DNA of 64,000 nucleotides from Mobiluncus porci (GCF_009695935.1 NZ_VUMY01000007.1:1-64000); one strand, 5' to 3'. Numbered from the stretch's first letter, positions 55,632-64,000 are shown. Translations and numbers: made by a program. Notes: a model not told the origin generated them from the letters alone.

Positions 55632-57086
55632 CTACAAGCTCAAAAGTTCCTTCACCCGTTCAGCCAAAACTCCCGCTTCTTGGTCCGCCTGTTCCTGGGT
55701 GGCTGCCTCAATCATCACCCGCACCAGCGGCTCGGTTCCAGACGGGCGCAGCAAGACCCGTCCGGTGGTTCCGAGACGGCCCTCAACTTCACGAACGGTC
55801 GCTTGCAGTTGCTCGTCCCCTACTCGGGTTTTATCGACCCCGGGAACGTTGATGAGCGTTTGCGGCAACTTCTGGATGGGAGCCACCAGCTCGCTCAAAG
55901 GCGCGCGGTGAGAGGCAACCGCGGCCGCGACCTGCAGCGCCGTCAGAATCCCGTCTCCGGTCGTGGCGAAGCGCGCGTTGATGACGTGACCGGATTGTTC
56001 CCCCCCGAGAACGTATCCGTGCGCCCGCATCTCCTCCAACACATACCGATCGCCCACCGCGGTCGTGGCAATCTTGATTCCGACTTTCTCCATAGCGAGT
56101 CGCAAACCGAGATTCGACATGACCGTAACGACCAAAGTGTCAGAGGTCAAAATCCCCTGGTTCTTCATGTTAATCGCAAGCATCCCCATAATTTGGTCGC
56201 CGTCAACGAGGTTTCCGAGGGAATCGACGGCAAGGCAACGGTCCGCGTCCCCGTCAAATGCCACTCCGAAATCGGCTCCAGCGGCTTTCACCATCGACTG
56301 CAACTGTTCGGGATGGGTCGAGCCACAGTTCAAGTTGATATTACGTCCGTCTGGAGACGCGTTAATGACGACCACATCCGCGCCCGCCTCACGCAGGGCT
56401 CGCGGGCCGATTTCCGAAGCCGCCCCGTTGGCGCAGTCCACCACAATCCTCAGGCCGTGTAGGCTCACCGGCACCGTATTGACCAGGTGGTTTACATAAG
56501 CATCATCCGCAGCCTTTCCGTTGGCCACCACGTTACCAACCCCGGGACCCAAGGGCCTCTCCCAGTTTTGACCGAGCATGGCCTGGATGCGGTCTTCCAT
56601 CTCATCAGGGAGCTTGTAGCCGCCGCGAGCAAAGAATTTGATGCCGTTGTCCTGCATGGGATTGTGGGAGGCAGAAATCACCACCCCGAGTTCAATGTCT
56701 TGAGCCTCGGTTAGATAGGCAACCCCTGGGGTGGGGATGACGCCGACGCGGGTAACGTCCATTCCGGCGCTCGAAAGGCCCGCCGCGAGCGCGTGGTCGA
56801 GGAACTGTCCGGAAACGCGGGTGTCTCGCCCAATAATCGCGCGCGGTTTCGCGGGCTCTTCCGGGATGAGTTGCGGGCGCTTGATGCCGGTGCGGGACTC
56901 GGTCATGGCCGAGTTACGCTGCTCTTTCAGGAGGTCTTTTACAATCGGCATCTGGCCGGTAGCCATGATGCGTTCCTCCACCACGAGCCGCGCCGCTGCG
57001 ACTCCGAGGTCTAGCGCCAGTTCCGCGGTGATGTCTTCATTGGCTAATCCGCGAACCCCGTCAGTTCCGAATAAACGTTCGGTCAT
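55632..57086 (-). CDS. glmM: Phosphoglucosamine mutase
   Basis: 484 residues. Phosphoserine site VVISASHNPMQDNGIKFF, metal loop FDGDADRCLAVD, sugar loop LGGEQSGHVI, and phosphate site LRPSGTEPLVRVM. It converts glucosamine-6-phosphate to the 1-phosphate. It carries a roughly 30-residue insert after residue 42 (KEQRNSAMTESRTGIKRPQL) between the first helix and IIGRDTRVSG, absent from typical 445-450-residue GlmM. GGAAGG precedes the ATG. Confidence 0.95.
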   Translation of the reverse strand: MTERLFGTDGVRGLANEDITAELALDLGVAAARLVVEERIMATGQMPIVKDLLKEQRNSAMTESRTGIKRPQLIPEEPAKPRAIIGRDTRVSGQFLDHALAAGLSSAGMDVTRVGVIPTPGVAYLTEAQDIELGVVISASHNPMQDNGIKFFARGGYKLPDEMEDRIQAMLGQNWERPLGPGVGNVVANGKAADDAYVNHLVNTVPVSLHGLRIVVDCANGAASEIGPRALREAGADVVVINASPDGRNINLNCGSTHPEQLQSMVKAAGADFGVAFDGDADRCLAVDSLGNLVDGDQIMGMLAINMKNQGILTSDTLVVTVMSNLGLRLAMEKVGIKIATTAVGDRYVLEEMRAHGYVLGGEQSGHVINARFATTGDGILTALQVAAAVASHRAPLSELVAPIQKLPQTLINVPGVDKTRVGDEQLQATVREVEGRLGTTGRVLLRPSGTEPLVRVMIEAATQEQADQEAGVLAERVKELLSL

Positions 57087-57146
57087 TTCATGCCTTCCTC
57101 TTGCTGATTAAAACCTTCCCCATTATCCCACGTCCTCATCACCCTT

Positions 57147-57185
57147 AAAAATGAGTCGTGGGGACGTGCTTTTTGACTCATTTTT
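57147..57185. repeat. Hairpin between rpsI and glmM
   Basis: AAAAATGAGTC (57147-57157) pairs with GACTCATTTTT (57175-57185), with GGGGACGTGC in the loop. Symmetric A/T flanks would let it end transcription from either side. Confidence 0.65.
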
Positions 57186-57217
57186 CGGGCAGATTACGTC
57201 AGGCTAGTCCGCTTCAC

Positions 57218-57291
57218 TTACGTAACTCAGGAGATTTTGGCCATCGCTGCCATATATGGCAGCAATCGCTATATTTTCCCGAGTTACGTAA
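57218..57291. repeat. 74-bp palindromic element, intergenic copy
   Basis: Ends TTACGTAACTC and GAGTTACGTAA are perfect inverted repeats; about 29 of 37 positions match between the arms, meeting at GCTGCCATATATGGCAGC. Its left half is shared with the copy inside nnr (49671-49744), and both are 74 bp. Confidence 0.85.
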
Positions 57292-57323
57292 CACACCACA
57301 AGTAGTGCTCGCCTCAATTTCCT

Positions 57324-57359
57324 TAAAAAAGCGCGAGACCCGGGATCCCCCGGGTCTCG
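57324..57359 (-). terminator. Terminator of rplM-rpsI
   Basis: On the minus strand, an 11-base GC-rich stem (CGAGACCCGGG / CCCGGGTCTCG) with a 4-base loop, followed by a run of T (bases 57325-57330). Confidence 0.9.
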
Positions 57360-57374
57360 ACGAAACACAAGCGA

Positions 57375-57869
57375 TTAACGCTTCGAGTATTGCGGCGCCT
57401 TGCGGGCCTTCTTCAAACCGGCCTTCTTGCGTTCCACGGCGCGGGCGTCGCGGGTCAAGAACCCTGCCTTCTTCAAAGCCGGACGGTTCGCGTCACGGTC
57501 AATCTCGTTCAAAGCGCGGGCAATCCCGAGGCGAAGCGCACCGGCCTGTCCGGAAATACCGCCGCCATCGATGCGAGCCTTGACATTGAAACGTCCGCGC
57601 AAATCCAACAGCACGAAGGGTGCCATCACGAGTTGCTGATGCAGTTTGTTCGGGAAATAATCTTCCAAGGTGCGGCCATTGATAGTCCACTGTCCGTCAC
57701 CAGGTACGAGGCGCACGCGAGCGACGGCTTCCTTGCGCCGTCCCAAGCCCATGCCTTTATCGATTCGAGAGTTCCCGCGTCCCGGCTCATCTTTCGGGGT
57801 AGGAGTCTCGGTAGTGTATTCGCTGGGGGCATCCTCCAGCTCTTCAATTTCTTCGGTGGTCTTCGCCAC
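57375..57869 (-). CDS. rpsI: Ribosomal protein S9 (uS9)
   Basis: 164 residues. Core [40 protein letters not shown], and the basic tail ending in KAPQYSKR that reaches the P site. An acidic N-terminal extension of about 38 residues ([20 protein letters not shown]) is common in Actinobacteria. It follows rplM by 27 bp. Confidence 0.97.
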   Translation of the reverse strand: MAKTTEEIEELEDAPSEYTTETPTPKDEPGRGNSRIDKGMGLGRRKEAVARVRLVPGDGQWTINGRTLEDYFPNKLHQQLVMAPFVLLDLRGRFNVKARIDGGGISGQAGALRLGIARALNEIDRDANRPALKKAGFLTRDARAVERKKAGLKKARKAPQYSKR

Positions 57870-57896
57870 AGCTCTCCTAAGGGGTTATCAACCGCG

Positions 57897-58340
57897 TTAC
57901 TGCGCGATTTGAGTGAGTTCGAAAACTTCCGGATTCTGGCCAGCATGAGGATGTTCCGGGCCGGCATAAACCTTCAGTTTAGACAATTGCTTTGCCGCGA
58001 GACGGTTGTGAGGCATCATTCCCTTCACAGCTTTCTCGATAATCTTCTCGGGATTCCGCTCGCGCAGAGTCTCGTAAGAGGTGGCCTTCAAACCGCCCGG
58101 GAAACCCGAGTGGTGGTAAGCCATCTTGTCGTTCCATTTGTTGCCGGTCAAGACGACCTTCTCCGCATTGATAACGATGACAAAGTCTCCGCCATCGAAG
58201 TTGGGGGCGAAAGTCGGCTTATGCTTGCCGCGCAAGAGGGTGGCAATTTGCGAAGCGAGACGTCCCAAAACGACGCCATCAGCATCAATCACATGCCACT
58301 TTGCGTTTGCGTCACCGGCCTTGGGTGAATACGTACGCAC
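57897..58340 (-). CDS. rplM: Ribosomal protein L13 (uL13)
   Basis: 147 residues from the GTG at 58340, the normal length and start ([20 protein letters not shown]). Other core parts are [20 protein letters not shown] and [24 protein letters not shown] lies 10 bases upstream. The frame stays open 120 bases further, but that stretch has no L13 likeness and probably contains the promoter and leader. First gene of the rplM-rpsI unit. Confidence 0.96.
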   Translation of the reverse strand: MRTYSPKAGDANAKWHVIDADGVVLGRLASQIATLLRGKHKPTFAPNFDGGDFVIVINAEKVVLTGNKWNDKMAYHHSGFPGGLKATSYETLRERNPEKIIEKAVKGMMPHNRLAAKQLSKLKVYAGPEHPHAGQNPEVFELTQIAQ

Positions 58341-58538
58341 GTTTCTAGCCTTCAATTCTTCATAGTCCGCCCGAGCCGCTTTTGCGTCCGGGAAAGTTCG
58401 CGTGCCCTTGGGGGTAGCAGCGGTATGAGTGGGAAAAGCCACCAGCCCGCAGGCATACAACCGTTATATCTTAGCGAATTCCCCCGCCCCGGTCAAAATG
58501 GATTTCACCGAACACTATGCCGTATTGACTTCTCAGGA

Positions 58539-58970
58539 TTAAACAGTCAATAGTTTCAGTCCAGGCGCGTCAACGAATATTTTATCGGTGCTCACCAAGG
58601 GCAAGTCATAGGCGAAAGCGCTCGCGGCAATCCAGCGATCCGCGGTGTGAGCTTTATCTTGCAAGGCATGTCCAGCGGCACGAGCCTCGGCGTAGAGTTT
58701 CGCTGCCGCTTCGATTACTTTTTCATTAGCCGGAATAACCAAAGTCGAGTCGATAATCCGATGTAGGGCACCCAACCGAGCCTCTCCGCACTGCGCCGCA
58801 TAGGCACCTTGCAGGATCTCCGTGGCAGTCTGAAAACTAATGGCAAACTCTTTACCGATTAAAGGCTCCAGGTAGTCGCGCTCTTGCGGTAACTTACGTA
58901 AAGCCTTGGTCACTTCTACAGTCCGCAACACGGAAAACACATTCGTGTCGAGCACCACATAATCCGACAC
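58539..58970 (-). CDS. PIN-domain toxin, VapC type
   Basis: 143 residues. Acidic residues of the nuclease site are seen in VVLDTNVFSVL, ATEILQGAY, and DRWIAASAFAYDLPLVSTD. It would cut RNA, often a tRNA or rRNA. The start lies 2 bp past the full-length end of the antitoxin frame, so the two were once coupled. Appears intact, which matters because the antitoxin carries a stop codon. Confidence 0.9.
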   Translation of the reverse strand: MSDYVVLDTNVFSVLRTVEVTKALRKLPQERDYLEPLIGKEFAISFQTATEILQGAYAAQCGEARLGALHRIIDSTLVIPANEKVIEAAAKLYAEARAAGHALQDKAHTADRWIAASAFAYDLPLVSTDKIFVDAPGLKLLTV

Positions 58971-58972
58971 AG

Positions 58973-59293
58973 TTATCGCCCAATCTCCGCGAAGAACGCG
59001 TCAGCTTCCTCGTCGGTCATATCGATTGGACCTGGATAAGAAGGTCTGGGTTGAGCCGCGAGTTCCTCCAAGGTTTGTGAGGTCGGCAAACCTTAGATAA
59101 TGCCATCCAGAATCGCATTGCCGTTCACAGTGGCAACGGCTCGCACCATGACTTCGTATTGCTCGAGGCTCATCAAAACCATGGAGCCGTGACCATTCTT
59201 GGTCAAGAAAGCTGGGCTCCCGCTCTCTTTCACGGCAGCTTCCACCTTCGGATACGAGTTGCGCAAATCAGAAACCGGATAGATATTAATCAC
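58973..59293 (-). pseudogene. Phd/YefM-type antitoxin with an in-frame TAA
   Basis: From the GTG at 59293 (GGGTGG upstream) the product begins INIYPVSDLRNSYPKVEAAV and LTKNGHGSMVLMSLEQYEVM, the Phd/YefM DNA-binding part, and stops at TAA 59093-59095 after 66 residues. The same frame goes on for 39 residues (GLPTSQTLEELAAQP ... MTDEEADAFFAEIGR), acidic like a toxin-binding tail, and ends 2 bp before the toxin start. One base change (for example GAA to TAA) explains the break. The missing tail is where Phd proteins grip their toxins. Confidence 0.65.
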
Positions 59294-59367
59294 GAGCCAC
59301 CCCCAAGTTTTTATCATAGTTCTATCATAAATTTATACTAAATTATCTTTAGTCATTGCAACTCCAG

Positions 59368-59413
59368 AAAAATCGCCGGCAGAGAAGCTTAGAGCCTCCC
59401 CGCCGGCGATTTT
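59368..59413. terminator. Bidirectional terminator between antitoxin and aldolase genes
   Basis: AAAATCGCCGGC (59369-59380) pairs with GCCGGCGATTTT (59402-59413). With T-rich ends on both strands, it probably ends the aldolase message. Confidence 0.75.
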
Positions 59414-59427
59414 AGGCTCCAGGGATA

Positions 59428-60414
59428 TCAGGAATCCTTGAGTTTAGAGTATTTGAGCTTGTAAACCACGTGCATGATTGTCCCGTCGAGTTTTGGCAGG
59501 GGTTTTTCACCAAAGGCCAGCGCGACTTTCGCCGCCAAAGCATTCTTAATCGACACCTCTCGGGCGGCCTCCGCCTCATCCAAGTCGGCACCCAAAAAGT
59601 AAACGGCCTTCCGTCCGAAAATCATGTCATTAGCGAAGCTCTTACCGGCTTGCAAACCAATCAACTGCGAAAAATCATCCAAGTAAGCCTTCAACCCAGT
59701 CTCGCGAAACTCCAGCAACAGCGGCGAATCGTCACCGATGACCGCACCGGCATCCTCGCGGCGCATGAAGATATGCACGACCTGCGGCGGCAAACTAAAA
59801 CCGTCGCGGACAAAGCGCCGGACGTGACCCTTCACCGCCCCCGCCGTCACTCCCGTCAGATCCTCGAAACGCTGCCGGCACGCGGCCTCGAGCTCTTTGG
59901 CAAGGTCAACCAGCTCCGCGGGATCGTCTCCAAACAAAACCGCCCCGTGCCCGCGCATCAAAATCGCCCGCGCGCCGGTCGCCCGAAGAGTCTCCAGCAC
60001 CGCCTCGTGAAGCTTCTTAGTCGAAGGCAACCCGTAATCGGCAGTCGGCAAAATCGCAGACCCCACCCGCTCCGCAAGCTCCGCGTCCAACTCCAGCGAC
60101 TCCCCCGCGAGGCTCATCGCCGAAGCATAAGGCTGGTGGGTGTGAATAATGAACTGCGCATCGGAGCGTTCGCGGTAAATCGCGGTATGCAGCCCGCGTT
60201 CCCCCGAAGGCTTCAACTCGCCCGACCACTTGCCGTCAAAGTCGACTTCAACAAGGTCGGAAGGCTGCATCGTCTCGTAGTCGCGCCCCGAAGGGGTAAT
60301 GAGATACCGATCTGCGCCAACTGACCGCGAGAGATTCCCCCAGGTTCGCGCCACTAACCGGTCGGCCAGTAGCTCACGGGCAGTTTCAATTATTGGTTCT
60401 TTTTCCTCACTCAT
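59428..60414 (-). CDS. Class II aldolase/adducin-family protein
   Basis: 328 residues. Residues 1-225 are the class II aldolase fold: RTWGNLSRSV near the start, catalytic Glu in PSGERGLHTAIY, zinc His pair in IIHTHQPYASA, and third His in LMRGHGAVLFG. About 100 residues follow that are not part of the usual 210-230-residue enzyme. These enzymes split sugar-phosphates such as fuculose- or rhamnulose-1-phosphate. It lies 14 bp downstream of the aminotransferase gene, so it probably works in the same pathway; substrate unknown. Confidence 0.85.
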   Translation of the reverse strand: MSEEKEPIIETARELLADRLVARTWGNLSRSVGADRYLITPSGRDYETMQPSDLVEVDFDGKWSGELKPSGERGLHTAIYRERSDAQFIIHTHQPYASAMSLAGESLELDAELAERVGSAILPTADYGLPSTKKLHEAVLETLRATGARAILMRGHGAVLFGDDPAELVDLAKELEAACRQRFEDLTGVTAGAVKGHVRRFVRDGFSLPPQVVHIFMRREDAGAVIGDDSPLLLEFRETGLKAYLDDFSQLIGLQAGKSFANDMIFGRKAVYFLGADLDEAEAAREVSIKNALAAKVALAFGEKPLPKLDGTIMHVVYKLKYSKLKDS

Positions 60415-60428
60415 GATGCTCCGCTTCC

Positions 60429-61889
60429 CTAGGCCTTCTTGACGACTTTCTTAAAGACCCGCTCGAAGCGGTTCAAGGCTTCATCAATGAGGTCCTCGTT
60501 GTAAGCCGCCGAGGTGTAGAGCCGAGATCCCGCCAAAGTAATCAGGCCTTCGGCGGTATAGGCCGCGCCCATGTATTCCATTTCCTTCTTGCGCACCGAA
60601 GTTTCCTTCAAAACGCCAGGAATCGTCCACGGATGCTTCCAATCCACCACAAAGTGCATGGTTCCAACGGTCTCTAAGTGGCAGACAGATCCTTCGTTCC
60701 AGACCACGAACGGCAGGTTGTATTGCTTGACCAGGGTCTTCAAACCGTCGGTCAAGCGGTTGCCCATCTTGCCGGCGTATTCGCAGGCATCGGTTTCAAT
60801 AATCCGCTTGATGGTGTGGTAACCGGCCACGCAGCTAATCGGGGTCGCCGCCATCGTCCCGCCGATGAGCGCCTTGTGGACTTTGTCCCCCGACTGGATG
60901 CCGGCGGCGAGATACTTCATGTATTCCTTCTTGCCGCCAAGGCCGCCCGCGCCCGGGTAGCCGCCAGCGATGACCTTTCCAAAGACGGTCAGGTCGGTGT
61001 CGATTCCGTAAAGGCCACTCGCGCCGCGGTCGCTGATGCGGAAAGCGGTGACGACTTCATCAAAAATCAACAAAGCGCCATAGCGTTTACACAACCGCTC
61101 CACGCCCTTGAGGAACACCTGGTCAATCGGCCAAGTTCCGGATTCGGGACCAATCGGCTCAATCATCACGGCCGCGACGCCGCCGTGCAGCTTCTTCATC
61201 CGCAGTTTTCGCTCGAGGTCCGCGAGGTCTCCCGGCATAAATTCATCAACGTAGCGGAACATGGTCCAGGGCACACCGTGGGCCTGAGTGAATTTCGAAC
61301 CGGGAACGCGAATCCCGTAAGCCAACTGGTCTGACCAGCCGTGATAGGCTCCGCCCATCTTCAAAATGTGTTTCTTCTTGGTGGCCAGACGCGCGACGCG
61401 AATCGCCGCCATACAGGCCTCGGTGCCAGATCCGAGCATCCGGAATTGATCGACTGTGGGCACCCGAGAGGCAATCAGGTCGGCCAACTTGTATTCGTAT
61501 TCGTGGAAAAGGCCAGTGGAAGGCCCGCCGTCATTCAAGAGTTTGATGACTTCCTCGCGAACTTCCGGCGGGTTAGATCCCAAGACGGTCGGGCCGCCGG
61601 CTTGGAGGAAATCGAAGTACACGTTGCCGTCAATGTCGGTCAGTTCATGGCCGGAGGCCTTCGTAATCACGAGCGGGAACGGGTGGTTGAAGGCAAGGTT
61701 ATGTTGGACGCCTCCGGGGATGCGGTCTTTGGCTTTTTCAATCATCGCCTTGGATCCGGAACATTTCTTCTCGAAATAGTATTCTTCGTAGTCGCGCAAA
61801 GCTTCGGGGCTAAGGGAGTAAATTGGTTTCTTGATGAGCTCGTCCAGTTGCTTGTTAATGGCGCGAGTGCTGGGATAGTTGATTCGCAT
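60429..61889 (-). CDS. Class III aminotransferase, glutamate-1-semialdehyde mutase-like
   Basis: 486 residues from the ATG at 61889 (GGAGG upstream). LLIFDEVVTAFRISDRGASG holds the PLP Asp, and DLTVFGKVIAGGYPGAGGLG the Schiff-base Lys; GSGTEACMAAIRVARLATKK binds phosphate. It resembles HemL, but its length, a 55-residue lead, and the neighbours (aldolase and sugar kinase) argue for a catabolic or sugar-related transaminase and not haem synthesis. Divergent from the kinase gene. Confidence 0.85.
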   Translation of the reverse strand: MRINYPSTRAINKQLDELIKKPIYSLSPEALRDYEEYYFEKKCSGSKAMIEKAKDRIPGGVQHNLAFNHPFPLVITKASGHELTDIDGNVYFDFLQAGGPTVLGSNPPEVREEVIKLLNDGGPSTGLFHEYEYKLADLIASRVPTVDQFRMLGSGTEACMAAIRVARLATKKKHILKMGGAYHGWSDQLAYGIRVPGSKFTQAHGVPWTMFRYVDEFMPGDLADLERKLRMKKLHGGVAAVMIEPIGPESGTWPIDQVFLKGVERLCKRYGALLIFDEVVTAFRISDRGASGLYGIDTDLTVFGKVIAGGYPGAGGLGGKKEYMKYLAAGIQSGDKVHKALIGGTMAATPISCVAGYHTIKRIIETDACEYAGKMGNRLTDGLKTLVKQYNLPFVVWNEGSVCHLETVGTMHFVVDWKHPWTIPGVLKETSVRKKEMEYMGAAYTAEGLITLAGSRLYTSAAYNEDLIDEALNRFERVFKKVVKKA

Positions 61890-61959
61890 TTGATTTGCCT
61901 CCTCGTCGAGATTAAATCGCTTACCCTTATTGTATAACTCTTGAACGAAAGAAGGAAGC

Positions 61960-63570
61960 ATGTTTATCCTGGCGTACGATGTTGGAACTTCTGGAGTGAA
62001 AACTTGCCTTTACAAGTCAGGAGATGACCTCGAACTCGTGGCGAGCGAGTTGGGAGCCTACGGGCTCACCATCCTCCCCGATGGTGGCGCGGAGCAAGAC
62101 CCCGAAGAGTGGTGGTCAGCCATGGTTTCCACCACCCATCACTTGGCCGCGACCCACCCCGCGGAGATGAGCGCAGTCGAGGGAATCAGTTTCTGTTCCC
62201 AGATGCAGGCCCTGGTTCTAGTCGATGCCTTGGGACGCCACCTCCGTCCAGCCATGAGCTATATGGATCAACGCGCCGTTGAGGAAAAGCGCCGCGGCTT
62301 GGAGTCTGGCTTCAAAATCGCAGGCATGAACGCCCGCAAATTGTTGGCTTCCCTGTATCGTACCTCCGCGGTGTCTGCCTCGGTGAAAGACCCGATGTGG
62401 AAATACCTCTGGGTTCGCGACCATGAGCCGCAGGTATTCAAGAAAGTTCGCTGGTGGGTTGATGTCAAGGAGTACCTAATCGGACGCATGACGGGACACC
62501 ATGTCATGTCAATTGACTCGGCATTTGCGACCTTACTCTTGGACGTGCGCGCGAAAAAACCGGCCTGGGCCGAGAAGCTCGCGCGAACTTTTGGGGTAAA
62601 TCCCGCCCATCTTCCCCCGATTGTCGTTTCCTCTGCGGCTGTGGGGACGCTTCGACCCGAGATTGCCTCCGAACTAGGTCTGCCCAGTTTAGCCGTGGTC
62701 TATGCCGGCGGCGGGGACGCGTCTTTGATTGGCGTGGGGGCCGGCGCTTGTGACGTTAGCGACACCCATGTCTATTGGGGAACCTCCGGATGGGTTTCGA
62801 CCGTGACTGACCACCGTGCCGTCGATATTTCCTCGATGATTGCCACCGTTGACGGGGCTGATCCCGGAAAATACAACTATTTCGCGGAGCTCGAGACTGC
62901 CGGCAAATGCTTCGAGTGGGTGCGCCGCCACCTCGCGGAAGATGAGATCGATGTGTATCTCTCCCACGACAACAAGGCTGATGACACGGAAAGTGAGTAC
63001 GAGTCTCTCTACGAGTACCTCTCCGAAATCGTCAGCAAGGCGGCTGCCGGCGCGGGTGGTGTCATCTTCACCCCCTGGCTGCACGGCAACCGCTGTCCCT
63101 TCGAGGATGCGAACGCTCGGGCCATGTTTTTCAATATCTCCCTAGAAACCGGAAAAACCGAGCTCCTGCGGGCCGTAATCGAAGGGGTGTGTTTCCACCT
63201 GCGCTGGTTCTTGGAGACTCAGGAAAAGAAGGTCGAGACCGCGGAGACGATTCGTTTTGTTGGTGGCGGTGCGCTCTCGCCGGTCACTTCCCAGATTCTG
63301 GCAGATGTTTTGGGGCGGCGCGTCGAGACCGTGGCCGACCCGCAAAATGTCGGCTCGGTGGGAGCCGCTTTGGTGGCGCTGGTTGGCGCCGGGAAAGTGA
63401 GCGACCTGCCAACAGCCGCGCGCCAATTGGTGAAAGTTTCCGGAACTTACGAGCCGAACCCCGCTACCCGCGAGGTTTACGACCGCCAATATGAGGTCTT
63501 CAAGACGATGTATAAACAAAACCGTAAGGCTTTCGGCGCACTCAACGCCGCCAACGAAGGGAATAACTAA
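61960..63570 (+). CDS. FGGY-family carbohydrate kinase
   Basis: 536 residues. N-terminal phosphate site LAYDVGTSGVKTCLYKSG, middle motif AGGGDASLIGVGAGACDVSD with the catalytic Asp, and C-terminal RFVGGGALSPVTSQILADVL. The closest named activity is xylulokinase, but the real sugar is not evident. Divergent from the aminotransferase-aldolase pair across 70 bp, so the two units may share control. The GtrA gene follows with a 1-base overlap. Confidence 0.9.
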   Translation: MFILAYDVGTSGVKTCLYKSGDDLELVASELGAYGLTILPDGGAEQDPEEWWSAMVSTTHHLAATHPAEMSAVEGISFCSQMQALVLVDALGRHLRPAMSYMDQRAVEEKRRGLESGFKIAGMNARKLLASLYRTSAVSASVKDPMWKYLWVRDHEPQVFKKVRWWVDVKEYLIGRMTGHHVMSIDSAFATLLLDVRAKKPAWAEKLARTFGVNPAHLPPIVVSSAAVGTLRPEIASELGLPSLAVVYAGGGDASLIGVGAGACDVSDTHVYWGTSGWVSTVTDHRAVDISSMIATVDGADPGKYNYFAELETAGKCFEWVRRHLAEDEIDVYLSHDNKADDTESEYESLYEYLSEIVSKAAAGAGGVIFTPWLHGNRCPFEDANARAMFFNISLETGKTELLRAVIEGVCFHLRWFLETQEKKVETAETIRFVGGGALSPVTSQILADVLGRRVETVADPQNVGSVGAALVALVGAGKVSDLPTAARQLVKVSGTYEPNPATREVYDRQYEVFKTMYKQNRKAFGALNAANEGNN

Positions 63571-64000
63571 TGAGCGACAATATTGAAACCCCAGCCGAGG
63601 GATCGGCCAAAGACGCTGCAAAATCACCGCAAACCTCTGGCTCCCCCGCCCCGACCAAGGACACCTCCAATTCGGTGGTCGTCGGCGAGGCTTCCACCGG
63701 CAAAGCCGCCGCTATCCAAGCCGTAAAGTTCACGCTTCTTTCCATCACTGCTGCCGGAGTGGAAGTCGCGAGCTTCGCCCTAATGGTGTGGATAAACAGC
63801 ATGACCGGCTGGTTCCCCTTCTGGGTGTGCCAGTCGGTTTCTATCGCACTGTCGGTTATCTATAACTTCACCGTCAACCGGCACTTCACCTTCAAGTCGG
63901 CCAACAATGTTCCCATTGCAATGCTGAAGGTCGCGTTGTTCTACGTCTTCTTCATTCCGCTAACCTCTTGGGGCGGGCAAGTGCTGTCCGACCTGGGGTG
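63570..64000 (+). CDS. GtrA-family membrane protein, partial
   Basis: Starts at the ATG overlapping the kinase stop (TAATG) and runs off the window. A 45-residue polar lead is followed by membrane helices (FTLLSITAAGVEVASFALMV and WVCQSVSIALSVIYNF), with the GtrA motif NFTVNRHFTFKSAN between helices. GtrA proteins are linked to moving lipid-linked sugars across the membrane. Co-transcription with an FGGY kinase is notable. Confidence 0.85.
   Translation, partial: MSDNIETPAEGSAKDAAKSPQTSGSPAPTKDTSNSVVVGEASTGKAAAIQAVKFTLLSITAAGVEVASFALMVWINSMTGWFPFWVCQSVSIALSVIYNFTVNRHFTFKSANNVPIAMLKVALFYVFFIPLTSWGGQVLSDLG

Noticed and set aside
56908-56950. GAGTTACG followed by TCAGGAGG in the glmM insert as a third copy of the 74-bp palindrome
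   Set aside because: Only two short words match, in the wrong arrangement, and no palindrome is formed.
57390-58328. Open frame opposite rplM-rpsI (312 codons)
   Set aside because: It spans two conserved ribosomal protein genes and their spacer; coding signals are all on the minus strand.
58341-58460. A 40-residue N-terminal extension of L13
   Set aside because: L13 starts at the GTG at 58340 with the expected first residues and a ribosome site; the extension has no family match.

Overview
This 64 kb window looks like the chromosome of an anaerobic, fermentative actinobacterium, most likely a member of the Actinomycetaceae (Mobiluncus or Varibaculum type); that assignment is inference. It rests on the medium-to-high GC content, the order rplM-rpsI-glmM-glmS with coaA, nnr, alr, tsaE, tsaB and rimI close by, a tandem-domain phosphofructokinase, a one-cytochrome succinate dehydrogenase/fumarate reductase, and sugar importers that lack their own ATPase. 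Several genes may be read from leaderless transcripts.

Layout. 1-2550: end of an integrated mobile element of Firmicutes style (a truncated relaxosome gene, tyrosine integrase, excisionase and an Xre repressor with a clear divergent control region) abutting the 3' end of guaA. 2549-7568: guaA, a GntR regulator, pta and ackA (acetate and ATP formation). 7797-11546: a leaderless marR with a drug-efflux MFS gene, then azlC (broken by an amber codon) and azlD. 11547-17018: a repeat-bearing spacer with a regulator remnant, a five-gene lantibiotic-immunity-like ABC transporter plus two-component system, and a FitAB-like toxin-antitoxin pair whose toxin is frameshifted. 17070-18082: a small regulator with a membrane protein. 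18188-23124: an NhaC-type carrier, a thioredoxin-reductase-like flavoprotein with an extra C-terminal domain, and an arylsulfotransferase-like protein fused to thioredoxin; this is the most unusual metabolic module here. 23264-26522: a sugar ABC importer. 26908-29785: a Fur-box-controlled siderophore, haem or cobalamin-type importer. 30027-35422: mdh, pgi and tandem pfk. 35636-37090: a MEMO-AMMECR1 fusion. 37151-39043: three unrecognised genes. 39196-40383: a secreted Amidase_6-type protein that looks AT-richer than its neighbours. 40521-44051: sdhCAB. 44242-50298: rimI, tsaB, a membrane protein, tsaE, alr and nnr. 50454-58340: a membrane protein, coaA, dedA, glmS, glmM, rpsI and rplM. 58539-59293: a VapC toxin with an antitoxin broken by an in-frame TAA. 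59428-64000: aldolase, aminotransferase, FGGY kinase and GtrA.

The central metabolism genes fit together as glycolysis (pgi, pfk) feeding acetate (pta-ackA) and, through mdh and fumarate reduction, succinate. The cell-wall precursor genes (glmS, glmM, alr) and the t6A genes (tsaB, tsaE) sit in conserved actinobacterial clusters.

Two features recur between the genes. First, at least three families of dispersed intergenic hairpin repeats occur (GGGGACGG, GGGTCAGACC and GTGGGACGATGGGGGC types). Second, there is a 74-bp palindromic repeat with one intergenic copy (57218-57291) and one copy lying in frame inside the nnr coding sequence (49671-49744), resembling in principle the protein-embedded palindromic elements of Rickettsia. 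No tRNA, rRNA or CRISPR array was recognised.
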